A stretch of 64,000 bases of DNA from Leptoclinus maculatus (taxonomy: Eukaryota; Chordata; Actinopteri; Perciformes; Stichaeidae). The DNA is taken from contig JAVDOI010000007.1 of NCBI GenBank assembly GCA_032191485.1, positions 13,047,680-13,111,679 on the forward strand. The letters run 5' to 3'. The notes under the pieces were generated by a model, which saw nothing but the letters and a program-made list of their open reading frames with translations, was not told the DNA's origin and made no database searches. The stretch's first letter is position 1, and each line of letters starts with the position of its first letter. Both the position numbers and the translations under genes were made by a program. Below, piece by piece: positions 37,156 to 50,884 of this stretch.

Positions 37156-37159
37156 CTCT

Positions 37160-38115
37160 TTACTTCGTACTCACGCACTGTACTTACTCACTGCTGCTGT
37201 ACTCAAGACAGCTCCTTTATACTTCTACTCCACTACATTTCAGGAGGAGTTAGTTTAGTTGTCACTTAATTCATTTGAGAGCTTCAGTTACCATATCGTC
37301 ATTATGACCTCTCACAACAAAGCAGTGTGAGGTTTGGGCTGCTTGTCACATTTCAGAAGTCTATGAGTTGTTCACGTGGTCTTATTTAAATGACCGTTCA
37401 CTGCCCAAAGAGGTCAATTCATACATTATTTCCCAAAACAAAGCAGAAATTCTATCCTAAAAATGAATACAAATTTGTTTACCAAAACTTGTTTTTGGTT
37501 TTTTCCTCTCTCTATAATCATTCTATGACCTCAGATTTATCGTGTGACCCTTTGGAGGGGTCTTGACCCCCAGGTTGGGAACCACTGGACTAAACTACCT
37601 TGCTGTGAATCAAGAAAGTTAAAACTGGCTACCAGCTCTTTGCCCCGCTACAACTGTGACTACGCTACCTACAGTACACACTGATGCATCAGTATTAACA
37701 GCTGAATATTGTCATACATCAGCCCGCTCTCACTGCGTATGAATGACGCAACAATACGTAAGTCATTTTGCATGCAATAAGAACACCTTTCTTACTTTTC
37801 GCAGTTCATTTGTACGCTATGTAGTCTATATTGACTGCAGTGTAAATGCATCCGTGTGAACATGCTATGCTCTACGTTTGTGATGGATTTTCAGATAGTT
37901 TTGTTTTTCATACGCCTTCCCATGAAATTGGGTCTCAAATATAATATGTTCGTCATAGAGACGAAACAAGTACTTTCACTATATAATTTAAGTTTCTTGC
38001 CAAAACTTTACTTAAGTAGGATTTCTCATGCAGAACTTTTACTTGAGTGTGTTTATATTGCCGTATTGGTCATTTTACGGATGTGAAGGATCAGAATACT
38101 TCTTCCATCACTGCA
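37160..38115 (+). repeat. ACTTAAGTA-family dispersed repeat, near full-length but diverged
   Basis: The start contains TACTTCTACTCCACTACATT. The middle contains GACCCCCAGGTTGGGAACCA. The end contains TTTACTTAAGTAGGATTT and ACTTTTACTTGAGTGTG, finishing ATACTTCTTCCATCACTG. The order matches the copy begun at 8183. Confidence 0.7.
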
Positions 38116-38154
38116 AAGCCGGGGAACACAGTGGAGCATTTAACAGCTAAACAG

Positions 38155-38155
<1 letters not shown>

Positions 38156-38212
<57 letters not shown>

Positions 38213-38234
38213 ACATAAAGGAGACATAAAGGAG
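38156..38234. repeat. (CA)27 microsatellite with a short tandem duplication
   Basis: (CA)27 at 38156-38209 is followed directly by two copies of the unit AGACATAAAGG. Confidence 0.98.
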
Positions 38235-40488
38235 AGGTGATACATCAGTCAGTATAACATTCACAGTAATTACAGAACCCATTGTAAAGGCTTACTTACT
38301 GCAGAGAAGACATTCATCTTTACGTGTCCTGCGTCTGTTCTGTCTGCGAGATACAACCTCGTACCTCAGGTGCTGAATCCTGATGGTTTTGTTCCAAATG
38401 TGGATCAGCTCACTTCAGATGGGTACCATTGTGTCAGCGCATTAGCATATCATTTACATTAATTTACATCAGTGTTTGGTCATCATCCCCTGGGTCTCGT
38501 TGATCAATAGCACTCTAATGACAATACTACTGAATAAATAAAAGGGAAAAGGTGCACCTGTCCATCAAATGTGTCACGTGACCTGTTGCTTGATTTTAAT
38601 GAACAACATTAACATGCTGCCATTCTACAATTCTGTCTGTATTTTTGTGCTTTTAATTTTTGTCTTTTGAAGAGTCAGTTTATCCAAATTACAAAAAGGT
38701 TTCCCTTTTGCCTCCAGGCTATTTCTTAGAGAGAAAGTAGTTCCAATGAAAGCTGTCTGATTTACTGCTTTTATTAATCGTGGTAAACTTTAAAATGTGT
38801 GTTACCATTCAACATTATGGCAATCAGTAATGAAGGATATTGAAAAAGTTACATATGAAGGATATTGCAGTGTGATTGTTTTGATTCCTATATATTTTTC
38901 ACTCTAATTATTTAATTGAACACTTAGATCTCTTTTAAAACAGGTTGTTCGAAATGTGTTATTTTATGAATTATATTGTATTATAATACTTTAAATAAAT
39001 AGGCTTGATTTCACTTTGTTTGCGGATTAATGTATGAATTCCTACATTCTGGTAGAAACACTAAACAGTTTCTCCAGTTGCCCAGTTACACCACAGAGAC
39101 CATTGATGTTTACTCTTATTGTAGATGTCCTAGAGACCGAAGAGGTCAGGTGAAAGTGAACGCCGAATGTTTTGTCCTTCACTGAGCACTGCAAAAACAT
39201 CATGAAACAGCTCCAGCATCCCTACATCCGTTTGTAACACTGTGGGCACCTTCTGATGTTCACGTGTTAACACAGCTCTGCTTTCACATAAACTCCTGTC
39301 TTCGAAAAGGTTTTTTAAAAATGATTTATATGGCAGTTCAGAGGCTTTATTTTGAGCAACAGTCTAACATTCCTGCATGTTTTTCCGTTTTGGTGTACCG
39401 CCAGGACCGGCACCTGTTGGCTTTACTTGAAAATATGAAACATTGATGTCAAAGTAAAATGCAGCTCGCTAGCAGGAGACTTTGAAACTGAGATAAGCGA
39501 ATAGCTGCCTGACACACATCAAGCTGCGCGTTACTCAAGCCCAAAAGCCAGAGTCGAACCCAACTTACTGAGTCAAACTCTTCTTTGAAGCGTAGAAATG
39601 CGATGCTTGACTTTCCACTCTTAAGTCATCTCACTGTTTGCTGCACGAACTCTCCCCTCTGCTCCACTGTCTGCAGTGCACGTGCATGCATGATGTGTGC
39701 ATTGTACATGTATCTTATAATGTAGAACGTCCATGTGTGTACACAGATGAGCCTATGTTTTTTATACAGTGAGATAAACCGGATTGATATCATTCTCTCG
39801 TACATGGGACTTGTGCGATTGAGGTCAATGCCTGTGAGAGGGAGTGTGAAGATGTGCTCCAGATGGCTGGATGGTGGAGATTTATGGATGAACGGTGGCT
39901 TTGTAATGTGAGCGTGTGGGACGGGGGAGAGATCTGAGACCTCAGTGCTGCTGCTTCCACACTGCGACGAGTCTGTCTCCAGGTTTGCACTGCCTGGGAC
40001 TCCTTGTGATTGCCCGTCCCTAAGCTCTTCTCTGGGACACTGGGAGCAGGAGAAAGAAACACTTCTGGCAGTGATTATGAAGCCAAGTGAGAAATAAATC
40101 CACCGTATTCTACAGCCTCGCTTCAGAGTGAATTTTTCTCTACAGTCCTAGTTCATCCATCCAAAACACTACACCTGCATTCACTCTCATTTCCCCTCAC
40201 TACATTTCTCCTACAGGAGGTGCTGTTTTCTATCTTCCAGAACAGTTCCTCCGCTACCATGTGGACGAACCCCATAGTTGTTATCATCAAAAGGACTTAG
40301 CTAGAGGCTAATTGGTTTCTCACCGGCCTCGGTTCACACTTTCTGGGAATGCCGCATATGGGTTGAGTGTGTTGAGTCCAGCCGGCCCGCCACTTCTAAA
40401 GGAGAGCAGCTGCATGAGGAGAAAAAGAAAAGAAGCCTTGATGAGATTAAACGCTTCAAGATGTTCTTATGTTGGTTTAAAGCTAAGA

Positions 40489-40490
<2 letters not shown>
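38235..40490. other. Intergenic, no gene recognised
   Basis: No convincing exon, RNA gene or known repeat was seen. Confidence 0.5.

Positions 40491-40576
<86 letters not shown>
40491..40576 (+). repeat. (GA)43 microsatellite
   Basis: A perfect 86-nt purine run. Arg/Glu or Ser/Leu frames over it are artefacts. Confidence 0.99.
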
Positions 40577-40579
<3 letters not shown>

Positions 40580-41521
40580 GGGGCATTGCATTGTCACACA
40601 TCCTGTTGATTGTAGTGTTGAGCTCTCCCGCTCTCCGATACTCACGCCAAGCCTGCAGATATACAATGGTAACACTGTCTTCGTGTGAGTCTGGCAGTAC
40701 TGAACAATCTCCATCAATCTTCAGAGACATGAATAAAAGAAAAAGTAGGAATATTGGAAGAGATGCACTTGACAACGTTTGCTGGAACCCCTTATATGGG
40801 AAGTGGAAAGTGGGGAACTTGTTGCACAAATAGAGTGGAAAATGTGTCCGATTGGCTGTCAGAGGACATCTTTAACAACTTAAACACATTAGCTACCTGC
40901 TCCAAAGACATAAAAAGTTTCCGTGTCATATTAGTACATGGCAGGATTTTCACATTCAGTCATGGTTTCAAAGCAGAGAGTCATAGTCCAAAACAAATGC
41001 GGTCGGGTTAGTTAATTTATAGGCACGCATAGCAGCGCACTGCACACATATTGACACAGCCTGAGGCGAGGCTTTGTGTCCTGATTTGTGTCCTGCCAAA
41101 GCTTTCTAAAATAGCATGCGTTTCGTTTCACGATGCAAAAGTTCATTACCCCTCTTCGTTCCAGTAGAAAAAGGGGAACTAGAATGACTTCTTTGTGCTT
41201 GGCACTTGTTGCGTTATTGCATGCTGAGAGTGAAAATGACTGTTTTAGAGCATGAGGCTCAGACGCACACACTTACAGAAGCCCAGGACAGCAACCACAG
41301 CTAACAGAGAGCTGGAAGCAGCAGTGATGAAAGGGCTTCTTTACAAACACTATTCACTTATAGAGTATAAGGATTGCTATATTATTTATATAGCTTTTTA
41401 ATGTAATCTCTCAACTTTCTTTATGTTTACCTTTATCCATTTCATTCCTATTGTCTTTTTTTAATGGGAGGTAAAGGGCCTAGCCAAAACCATATAAAAA
41501 AGTGTCCACATAACTTTTGCC

Positions 41522-41707
<186 letters not shown>

Positions 41708-42819
41708 GAAAAGTGGAAAAAAGTTTTCCGTTTTTTTTTCTTCATTAAAGTTTATCTTTTATTCTTCTTCCAATATGAACACAATTTGTTAACCTGAATT
41801 GTGCGTAACCCGCTCTAAATGATTACAGCAAGGACAGAAAATTGCTTCGAAGATTTAATTGGCTAATTTAATGTATAATCATCAATGAAAAATTCAAGGC
41901 TGATCCACCCACTGATCATCATTATCATTATCCTGATAATTCTTCCACGCATGCAAAGTCTGGAATTCACAGCCTCCATTTGTATTCACAGCATCAATCC
42001 AGTGATGAATTGGTGACAACTAAACCTGGCCAATTTCAAATGGAAAAAACATTAACAATCCACCTGTAAAGGGCAGCTTATACTAAATGAGAATCAATAT
42101 GACTGATACTAGTTCAATCTAATCAGCTGTGTCTGCTTTGTTGCTATTGGCTTAGGTTTAGGTTGCATTTATCACCACTGTGACCTTTGTTACTAATCTG
42201 AATCACAGCCTCCAGGGTAGCTCTCAGAAACACTGGAGAGAATGTGATTGTCAGATCTTGAAGTTCAGTTAACCTATTCATGTTAGAGGGTTTTTTCCAA
42301 TGGTTTTGCATTGCACATGCATAGAGTTGGGACAGAGAGACAGAAAAATTGTCCTGATATCCTGGCTTTTTGCCAGGATATCAACCACCTGACAGGCCAT
42401 CAATGGAACTTTAAAAAAAATACTTGGCAGGTGATTGGATGGACCGTCTGTCAATCAAACTCTTACCGAAGCGAAAAACCTCCGCTCTGGCTTGCTGGAC
42501 ACAAACGCATTATTGAAGCCTGACAAGATAGATTTTTGTTTGATATGTGATCCGCGATTATTCCCGTTTGATCTTGTGACATCGTGAGAATCCAGCTGCC
42601 GCGCAACGTAATACAATTTCCATAATGCAACAAAATAGTGTCTTTCATTAAACCCTTGTGACATTATCAGAGTGCATTTTTTAACATGATTCATATGCCA
42701 TCAACGGCAACAGATGGTTAATGCGTGGTGAGTCATTGTCAGTGCATCAGTGTGTACTTAACGAGAGACAAGCATCATCATAACAGAGGGCTTGAAAGAA
42801 AATTTGACATAGTGGCCAA

Positions 42820-43390
42820 ACAGTGGAATTTCCATTTCTGGGTCGGTCACATGACGCCATGGGGCCCAATATGACTTGCATCATAGACTTGCATTGGGAA
42901 AGAGACGTCTGTAACGCAGCGGCAACATTTTGTTTTTATAGGTAAATCAACTTCCCAGTATGAACACACGAATAGCCCTTATTTAAATCATTAGATCCTA
43001 AAAGTTGTAAAATGCACTACTAGCTGAATCCAGAGCTATTTTCCTTCCTCTGTTCAAGTCAATGAGTCTGAGAACGTAGCTGGACCGAGGGCTGGGAGGA
43101 GCTAAGTGGGCATGCTCTACGGGCCCCAGAGATGCAGATGGGTTGCCAGAAGGACTGGGTATTTTCATTTGAATTTCATACTCGGAAGTCAAACTTTTTT
43201 TGCTTCATGCGACGGTAAAGCCTCCAGAGGACAAATGATAAAGAACTGTCAGAAGCTTAGAACATTTTATTGATCAATATATAGAGTTTTGACCCGACAA
43301 GGATCCATTGAAAATCTGAGCCTTTGAGTCTATAAGGGTGGTGGATGTAGGTTGGGTCCATCTTAGTGGGAGGGAAATTCCCTGTAGGAA
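42820..43390. repeat. Teleost dispersed repeat, unnamed family
   Basis: Blocks such as GACTTGCATTGGGAAAGAGA, ATCAACTTCCCAGTATGAAC, TAGATCCTAAAAGTTGTAAA and GAACGTAGCTGGACCGAGGG belong to a non-coding repeat I recall from many fish loci. Ends are approximate. Confidence 0.6.
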
Positions 43391-43394
43391 ATTC

Positions 43395-46300
43395 CCCATT
43401 GTAACCTCAGTGGGCAATTCACTTAGGTGAGTCAAAATGTGCAATCAGGCTGCATGTTGATATTGTTTGCATGGAATGTAACCTTTAAAAGAAAGTTGCA
43501 GGGTGATGTTTGTGCGAACAAATCGCACATTTTATTGACCGCATTAAAACTCTTTAAATTAAATGAAAGGAACTGGAAAAAATAGAACCAGTTGATCTCT
43601 GTACATAAAAAGCTTAAATTCTTCCTTGAATCACTTCCATATGTCCAGGACAGAAACGAAGTCAAACAAACACATGGACCTGCACAACCCAATCTCCTTC
43701 AAAATTGAAATGTTGCAGAAAATGTCCAAACATTATCAAGCCACTGTTTATCACCAGTCAAAACATTTTCCTCCACATCCTCCACATCTGTCCCCACCCA
43801 TGTGTGCTGCGCCTGGCTGCGCTGTTGAAAGGATGTGCAGATTAAAGGGCCCGTTAGAGCCTCAGTGACACTGTATCCTATATCACAGGGGAGTGTGGTG
43901 GAATTGCAGAGCAAAGGGTCTGCGTAATCCTAGTTGACGATACAAACAGTTCTCAGGCACCAGAAGTGCAGCGAGGACAAAAGACATCATTATGCGTGTG
44001 GAGGAATTTCACTCACGGTCATTATTTGTGATAGGAGGCTGCAGAGCTGCGGTATCAGAGCACTCTCTGTAATTTCATATGGGAGTTGGAACCATTTTTC
44101 TTTGCTCATTATCTCCCAGGCTTTGGCGATGGTAGTCTGTGTACGGCCTGTTTACTTTTAAAGGCGCTCTCTCTCTCTTTTACAATGTTACTGACTGTCA
44201 CTGATTCAGTCCTGATTGACAATAATGGGCTACTGCACTTATCACACCAGTATGCTTGAAGTATACTACAAAACAGTTTAATATCTGTTCCAGGGGCACA
44301 TACAAAGCATATTTTCATTTTTAAACACTGGGCTCGAGATGGACTGCTTGCCAGCTTTGGGCACTGGGAGTAATGGCAATCAGTGGCAAACAGCATCTGC
44401 TGCACCCCATTCTTTTACCCTGAAAACCAGAAATTACAATGGTGGAAAATAGCCTTCAGTGAGAGCCATGTGATTCGCCAAAATAGCAAGGGACTGAGTT
44501 CAAAAACACATTCTTAGTTTCCTGAAAAAAAAATAGATTTAGCTGAATCACATGCTATCGAGTCCAAGTGCGTTAGCCACGTTTCTGTCCATGCAACATT
44601 TAAATCCAATTTCATTACATTTGACGGAAAATATGTAGAGGCTGCTTGTGGTATTCTGGTATTCTGAGCGCTCAGACTTTGTTTAGGCTCTGTCATCTCT
44701 TTTCCTCGCATTTCGTGAGCTGGCAAACATGACTGCACTGAGAACCCCATGTGCTGTTGTCCTCGGCTTGTTGTACAGAATGCACCGTGGAACTCAGACT
44801 TGTCAGATCAGATTGTATCGCCTCGCGTTGAAGACATCTTCAATGAATGCAAGGCCTGGTTATATCTTGTTACATCAAGACATTGATCTCATTTTCAGCC
44901 TCTCAAGATGCAAAGGTCACATTTCTTTTCATTCTGCTGTGTTTTCTTAAAGTATGTATGTTAGAAGCCCAACACAACTCCACTGTGACTGAGATCTGTC
45001 ATCATGGTCCACAAGAGCTAAGTTCTAGTGGAGCACGCTGTCATGTCACTTCTATTCTGTTGAATTGGGCTCTGCTATTTCCTTTGATCGTTGAGCATCA
45101 AATTGAAATGGTATTAGAGTGAGTTATGTTTGATCAGGGTCCTGAGTAGTGGCCTTAATAATGTACATTCATGCCAACAAGGAAAGGACAAAATCATTGC
45201 AATATGTCGCTAAATCCCAGAATTAAAGCAATGACACATGAAACTTATTAAGTATTTAGGAAAACAGCTGACTTTTGAACGGTTTCTTGCTTGATGTGTT
45301 TTCTCCCACTTGTTTGTCTCGGATGGCACTGGTCTCTGTTCTGTCATACGTGTAATGACATTATTACCAGTGTAGAAGATGTGGGTTCCCTCTGATGTAT
45401 AATAACACATAATCACCTAGACCACATTATATGGACAAATTGCAGCCTGAGTGCAGTGTCTTTTAGCCCCCAAAACAGAGTTTACCGTGTGTCTCCTCCA
45501 TATCTCTCCAGTCTCAAACCCTGGTGTGTGGCTCCACTTCAACACTGAGGCACCATGTGAATATATTGGCTCTGAACACCACTGCAGCTGAGGGGAAAAG
45601 AAAGCAGAAGGAGAACAAAGGAAAACTTTGGAGCCCGCTTGCTTTTCCTTGCTTGCATGTTGTCTTCACCACTGAAACTGTTCCACTACGTAAAGCCCGA
45701 GAGCGGCCCAACAACAATTTGTCAACGGAGTGTTGTGTCCCTAGAGAGAGCGGAAATGTAAGTCAGAGCGACAGCAGGAGCAGGAGAGCGGCCACAAGAA
45801 AAAGAGAAAAGGCAAAGACGGAAGAAAGAAATAGTGCGAGAAGTGTGTTGGCAAAAGGCGAGAGGGGGGAAGACATTTGTATGCAAGGCTTAACTTTGGC
45901 ACATTAGCATTCAGTGACTAGTCACTCTCCACCATGTGCTCACCCCACTATAAATCAAACAGCATGTTTACTGCGTAGGAGTGCAACGACGGAGGAGTTA
46001 TTGCTGATGCAATGCACACCATGAGAACACTCTGAGCGCTTCACATTTGATTTTGATTTTATGTGCAAAGCCTGCAGTCTAAGCTGGTTTTTCTATGCAA
46101 ATTACATTCAGGAGAACATCTTGATCAAAATTGATTTGACTGAAAATTGGCATCCGACAGACAATAAAACCTCCTTTTGCCAGGAACGACTTCCAGTAAT
46201 GCAATGCAATTCAATCAACGTTCTGGGAGTTCTCTGTGATAGCATCTATGGCTGCTCTTAGCAAACATCAACTCATTCACAAGTTTAACAGGATTTCACT

Positions 46301-47180
46301 GTTCGTCACGCAAGGCTCCCAGTCTGTCCCACTGTTCCTTTAAGCCACTCAATGGATTCTAACAGAACATCGGAGAGTCATTGATCAGAGTTGGATTTCC
46401 AAAGTAGCATTAGCTGGCCTGAGGTGTGGTGAATGACGTGATGTGCTAACTCAATAGAATACCTAAACCTGCAATAACCTTCTCTTGGGGTCGTGGAAAG
46501 AAGCTGTTATCACAACAAACTTTTCTAGACTTCAGCTACTTTAGCAGGAGTAGTGTTTCGGGTTTAATATTTACTTCCAATATTTCCACCAACTCCGGGA
46601 GGGAAATACCTGCCTCTTTAGCGGCTAAACGCTCCACTATGTTCACCATCTAGACCCTAACTGTGTCTGTATGCTGCTCGGTGTTGAGCAGATAGTGTAC
46701 ATTGGGTTTTTAGAGTTTTTTTTCTTTATTGAAAACATCTGTGGATGAAAAAGGACGCTAGCGGTGAGAGTGAACCAAAACCGCGAAGTTGGGGGTTAGA
46801 AAATCTAAACTAAGAGCTGAAAGACGCTATAAAACTCCATAAAGCTTTTGTGTTTTCACTTAATTTGACTGACTACACCTCCTCAGAACGTTGTGGATGT
46901 GAAGAGACTTTGTAACTGTTATTGGGGAATTTGGCGACTTCGACCAACTTCAACCTGAGCAGAGGTCTAATCAGCCAAAGTCATTCAAAACACCTGTGTG
47001 CATTACATGTGCAGGACCTGAAACACGTTTCACAAATAAGAAATTGTCTTTCTGATGGAAGATATTTCACTGAAATATGTCACAGTAGGAAAAATAATAT
47101 GATAGTTGCATTGTATTTAGCTGCTTTAGTTTCAATGTGCTGGTGTTGTGCATGCTTGCTCACTCTCACACTGTCATGGC
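43395..47180. other. Intergenic, no gene recognised
   Basis: A Lys/Arg/Glu-rich plus-strand frame at 45524-45907 reflects purine-rich DNA and shows no domain. Confidence 0.5.
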
Positions 47181-47515
47181 TTACTGGGAAATGTCGTTAA
47201 TGTGATTAGTAACACCTGTGCTTTTCCGACAAGTCAAAATGTCTGCTGTAACAAAAACAGGCCTGTCGTAAATTATTTTTACGAAAAATGTTTTTTTTTC
47301 CTTGGTGGTAATTTCAATAACTGGTAATTCATGAACATGTTCCCTCATTTCCTTCCTCTGGATGTCATCTTCAGAAAATACGACTCCTTCAAACATCTGC
47401 CAAACTGCAGCTGAGCCAAGAGACCGGCGACCATGTAATTCTGCCTAACTCTGTCTCGAGACATGACATCAAAAAATACACAATTCCTTAACATCAATGA
47501 AACCTTTATTTGTAG

Positions 47516-47638
47516 TCAGCCCTCCTCTGGTGTGCACTTGCCAGAGGAGTGCAGGCCGAGAGCACGAGGAGCAGGCGGAGGAGACCTGAGCTGACGTTTA
47601 AAGGATCCCTGGACTCGGCTCTCCTCTTCGATCCTCTG
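47516..47638 (-). CDS. Candidate terminal exon of an unidentified minus-strand gene
   Basis: The minus strand shows GTGTTCTGCAG as a possible acceptor, then an open frame of 40 codons (starting RIEEESRVQGSFKRQ, ending GKCTPEEG) and TGA at 47516-47518. Six nt past the stop is AATAAA (47505-47510), then a CA-containing cleavage region and a T/G-rich stretch. Stop, poly(A) signal and downstream element are thus in the right order for a real 3' end. The protein was not recognised, and no upstream partner exon was found, so chance or a non-coding transcript remain possible. Confidence 0.25.
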   Translation of the reverse strand, partial: QRIEEESRVQGSFKRQLRSPPPAPRALGLHSSGKCTPEEG

Positions 47639-47639
47639 C

Positions 47640-49439
47640 AGAACACATTAACTCCAGATCAGCTGCGGTTCTCATCACAGGCTGAGGACCAAATGTCGCA
47701 CATCAAAAAATGACTGGGATGGACGTATAAACACACGCTCTTACAAACGCACACACCGCACCGTATTCCAGTTCTTTAAACACACACTCGCACAGCAGCT
47801 ACAGCTCTGGGAATCACAGCCTGCTCATGGAACAGATCCGGCGAGTGTTCATTAAAGTGCCTGTAAACATCGTCTCATTGAACACGTTCATGGTGTCTAG
47901 TAGAGAGACGCGCTAGCCCGTTGGGTCTCATTAAAATGATCATTTATGTTGCAGGTTGTTGCTGAAGATCAAGTTTTTACAGATAATCATCGTTTACTCT
48001 CATTTCATGTATCACTTGAAATGTTCCTTTTTTGCTTGTGTGTCAACAATCTCTCTGTTTTATTTCACTTATTCATACAGCGAGGCACAATATTATCGAC
48101 CCTTAGAGCACGAAATGGGAAGTCTACTACCAAGAAAAGCCTTGTGTGTGTGACTGCATCCAATATCTGCTGAAGGAAAAACAAATCTTACTGCAGCAGA
48201 AAGGCAGTAAGAGAAACGTCCCTTTGTCCATGAAGTGTCCTTCTAGTTGTTTTATAAAGGTTACACAAGGATCTAATGTGCAGGGGAGAGGCAGAGGTTA
48301 GGAATAACAGAGATTTCAACGATTGTCTCTGGAGTGGGTAGCTTGATTCATCCGTGGAAAGACCTTGCTCCGGGTAATTTCATTATTCAGATGACTATGA
48401 GTGCTCCTGTGTCCGTGACCGCGCTGAAAAGGACACGGGCGGCGTGCGCCTGGCAGGAACACGTATGGGCTGGCAGAGTTATCCATGCACCACAGTTGAT
48501 CTCCTGATCACTTGCAGTTATCCCCTTTCCTTGATTTAACAGGGGGGAAAATGGCATTCTGAAGAAAGAAAGCCACAGCATTCCTCTGACAATGCCTATG
48601 TCTGTATAGCATAAACAGATGGGAGTTCTTGGCTTTGCTGAGCCCCTGCTTAACTTTGCTCTAAGATCTATTGTTGTCATTTATTGCAGGCTGCTGCTGC
48701 GTTGGCATTTTTATCTTGTGGAGACTTTGGTGCTCAATCAAAAAGAATTGGAAGGAATTGAGACCTTCGTCGCTAATGATAACAAAAATGAAAGTGGACA
48801 TTTAATATAACGGGCTTCATACGACACGTTGAAATGCACCCTGGAAACTCTTCATTTTGTTGATGATTGGTTGGTTTTCTGTTCTTGCAGGCCGTTTTTT
48901 ATTGTTCTCCTTCCTTTCTGTCTTTGTGCCGTAAATAATCACCCTCTTCCCTCTTGCTATTAAATCGTAACCATTTCTGCCGCTGTGAAATGTGTGCACT
49001 GATCCTTCTGAGCTTCCCTTTGCATGTGATTGGTTAACTGCGCAAACGTACACTGAATTCTCTCCTACTTATCAGTTGAGGTGGCGGGTGATGTGTGGGT
49101 AAAATAAGGTGAAAAATCAAAGTCAGTCATCCATGGCTTACCCACTCCAGCTTGCTTTCATTTGGGTTAATAGCAAGAATCCGCCTCAGAACTTATGACT
49201 TAAAATAGAAGAGACAGGGTTGGTTCCCTTCCACGCCAGAGATCAAGACTTTCCCCTCTCTGCTTTGACTTGTGAGACAGACAGCAGCGTGGCTGCCGCT
49301 GCAGGGAGCATCGGGGCTCAGAGCAAGACGCAGACTGTGCTGATGGACTCCTAAAAAGGTGGTGGTTACTTGAAGAGAAAAACATAGCAGTGCAGCCATG
49401 GAACCATGAACTGATTTAGACGATATAATAGAATGGCTG
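47640..49439. other. Intergenic, no gene recognised
   Basis: No exon with paired splice sites and recognisable protein sequence was found. Confidence 0.5.
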
Positions 49440-49705
49440 CCCCCTCTTAGCCGATCAGTGGACTAATCAGTTGTTCTGGGCTTAGTCGACTAAGATTTAT
49501 TATGTCGATTATCCGTTTTTTATGCTTTTTTTAATAACTTATTTTTAAGAATCCTATCAACACGAGATTCAAAGTGGTGCATCTGTGGGGTTTTTTTTTG
49601 TGGAGAAGCTCAGTTTTACAGTTTTCTCGATTAAATCAACTAATCGATAGGTCGACAAAGTCGTATGAGTTGTAGTCGACAACGGATTTCTTTGTCAGAC
49701 AGCCC
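49440..49705. repeat. Degenerate DNA-transposon fragment with TAGTCGACTAA motifs
   Basis: CTTAGTCGACTAAGATTTAT near the left, and TTGTAGTCGACAACGGATTTCTTTG with GACAGCCCGAG near the right, are the ends of a familiar inverted-repeat fish element. The internal part is decayed. Confidence 0.55.
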
Positions 49706-50640
49706 GAGATAATAGCGAGCTGCAGTCGGGCGCTTCGATGATACAGCTGATTCTTTGATTTAATTGCTTTTTAAATTGGAAGTGTAGTCCTCAACGCACC
49801 ATCGCACACTGATGTGGGAAGATAAATGTGTGAGAGTACACATGTTGGCACGTTATCTCCATATATATTTATAGGGACCAGGTTCAATCTAGTCTGTCTA
49901 ACATCACACCACCAGGCACTTTGAATCTCCTTTCTCCCAACAGCAGAAGTCCATCAAAGTCTCGTCACAGTTAATGGACCTGCCACACGGACTCGCTTAC
50001 TCTCTAATGAAAAAGAGACAAATTATATTAATGGAAATGCCACAGCGTCCTGTTTGACGGACACATACTTCTTCCACCTCCACTCGGCCTGTCCATCAGC
50101 GCTACGTTTTCTCCGACTGCGTCATCAACCACCAAGTGAAAAGTAATTCACTGATGATGGTTTACTGCTGAGTAAGCTGCGTCGAGATGAATATTCGGAG
50201 CCTCAAACTAACGATCTTGTGTTTTTCCCTGATTGCTGAAGTGTCTCTTTTGCAGTAGCCTACTGGTTGAAAAGCAGAAGTGTGAGCAGACTCAGATCTC
50301 ACATCACATCTCACTTGATATTCTGCTGAATGTCAGTCCCTCCGAATCGCCCACAAAGTCGATTGAGCCTCATGGCTTCGTGCGAAGCCGTACTTAAGAG
50401 AGCCTGCGTTAAGCATCACTTTCTGTTTTACCACACTCGCGTTTCTTCTTCATTTTTTTTTTTTTTTTACCCATGCAGAAGTGATTTGGCCCTCAGACGC
50501 GGGTCTGAACCTGTAATTATCTAACAGCCAGAGCAGTGTCCCTGTAATTCTTTTAAACCGTCCAGGATCCCAAGGCATTCAGGGAGGTCTTCCTCTGTCA
50601 CACACATCAGGCTAAAGGCCCCCAGCGCCCCCTCTTCACG

Positions 50641-50642
<2 letters not shown>

Positions 50643-50715
<73 letters not shown>
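50643..50715 (+). repeat. (CA)36 microsatellite
   Basis: A perfect 73-nt dinucleotide run. Confidence 0.99.
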
Positions 50716-50718
<3 letters not shown>

Positions 50719-50884
50719 TTTTCACTTTGGTGGACACTTTATATGCGTGAAGCTGTGAACTTATCTCCATAAAGTACAGTCACCGGGATTCCTGCACACA
50801 GAAGCTCCAGTGTAAATACTTTTTACAATACTTTAATCTAAAGGATATATATTTAACGCAGTTAACACAAGGATCCAGTAGAAA

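Noticed and set aside
36819..37178. 119-codon minus frame ending SPEDMQTMQQAEEGL
   Set aside because: No recognisable domain, and its start lies inside a dispersed repeat. The length is unremarkable for chance in 64 kb.
40312..40833. 173-codon plus frame and overlapping minus Ser/Leu frames
   Set aside because: The core is the (GA)43 repeat. The flanking residues show no domain or splice context.
45524..45907. 127-codon Lys/Arg/Glu-rich plus frame
   Set aside because: A purine-rich DNA stretch explains the composition. A GTAAGT occurs at 45758 but no partner exon was found.
50521..50643. Minus frame with FSLMCVTEEDLPECLGILDG
   Set aside because: Looks coding-like for about 35 residues, but its start runs into the (CA) repeat, no acceptor is evident and no family was recognised.
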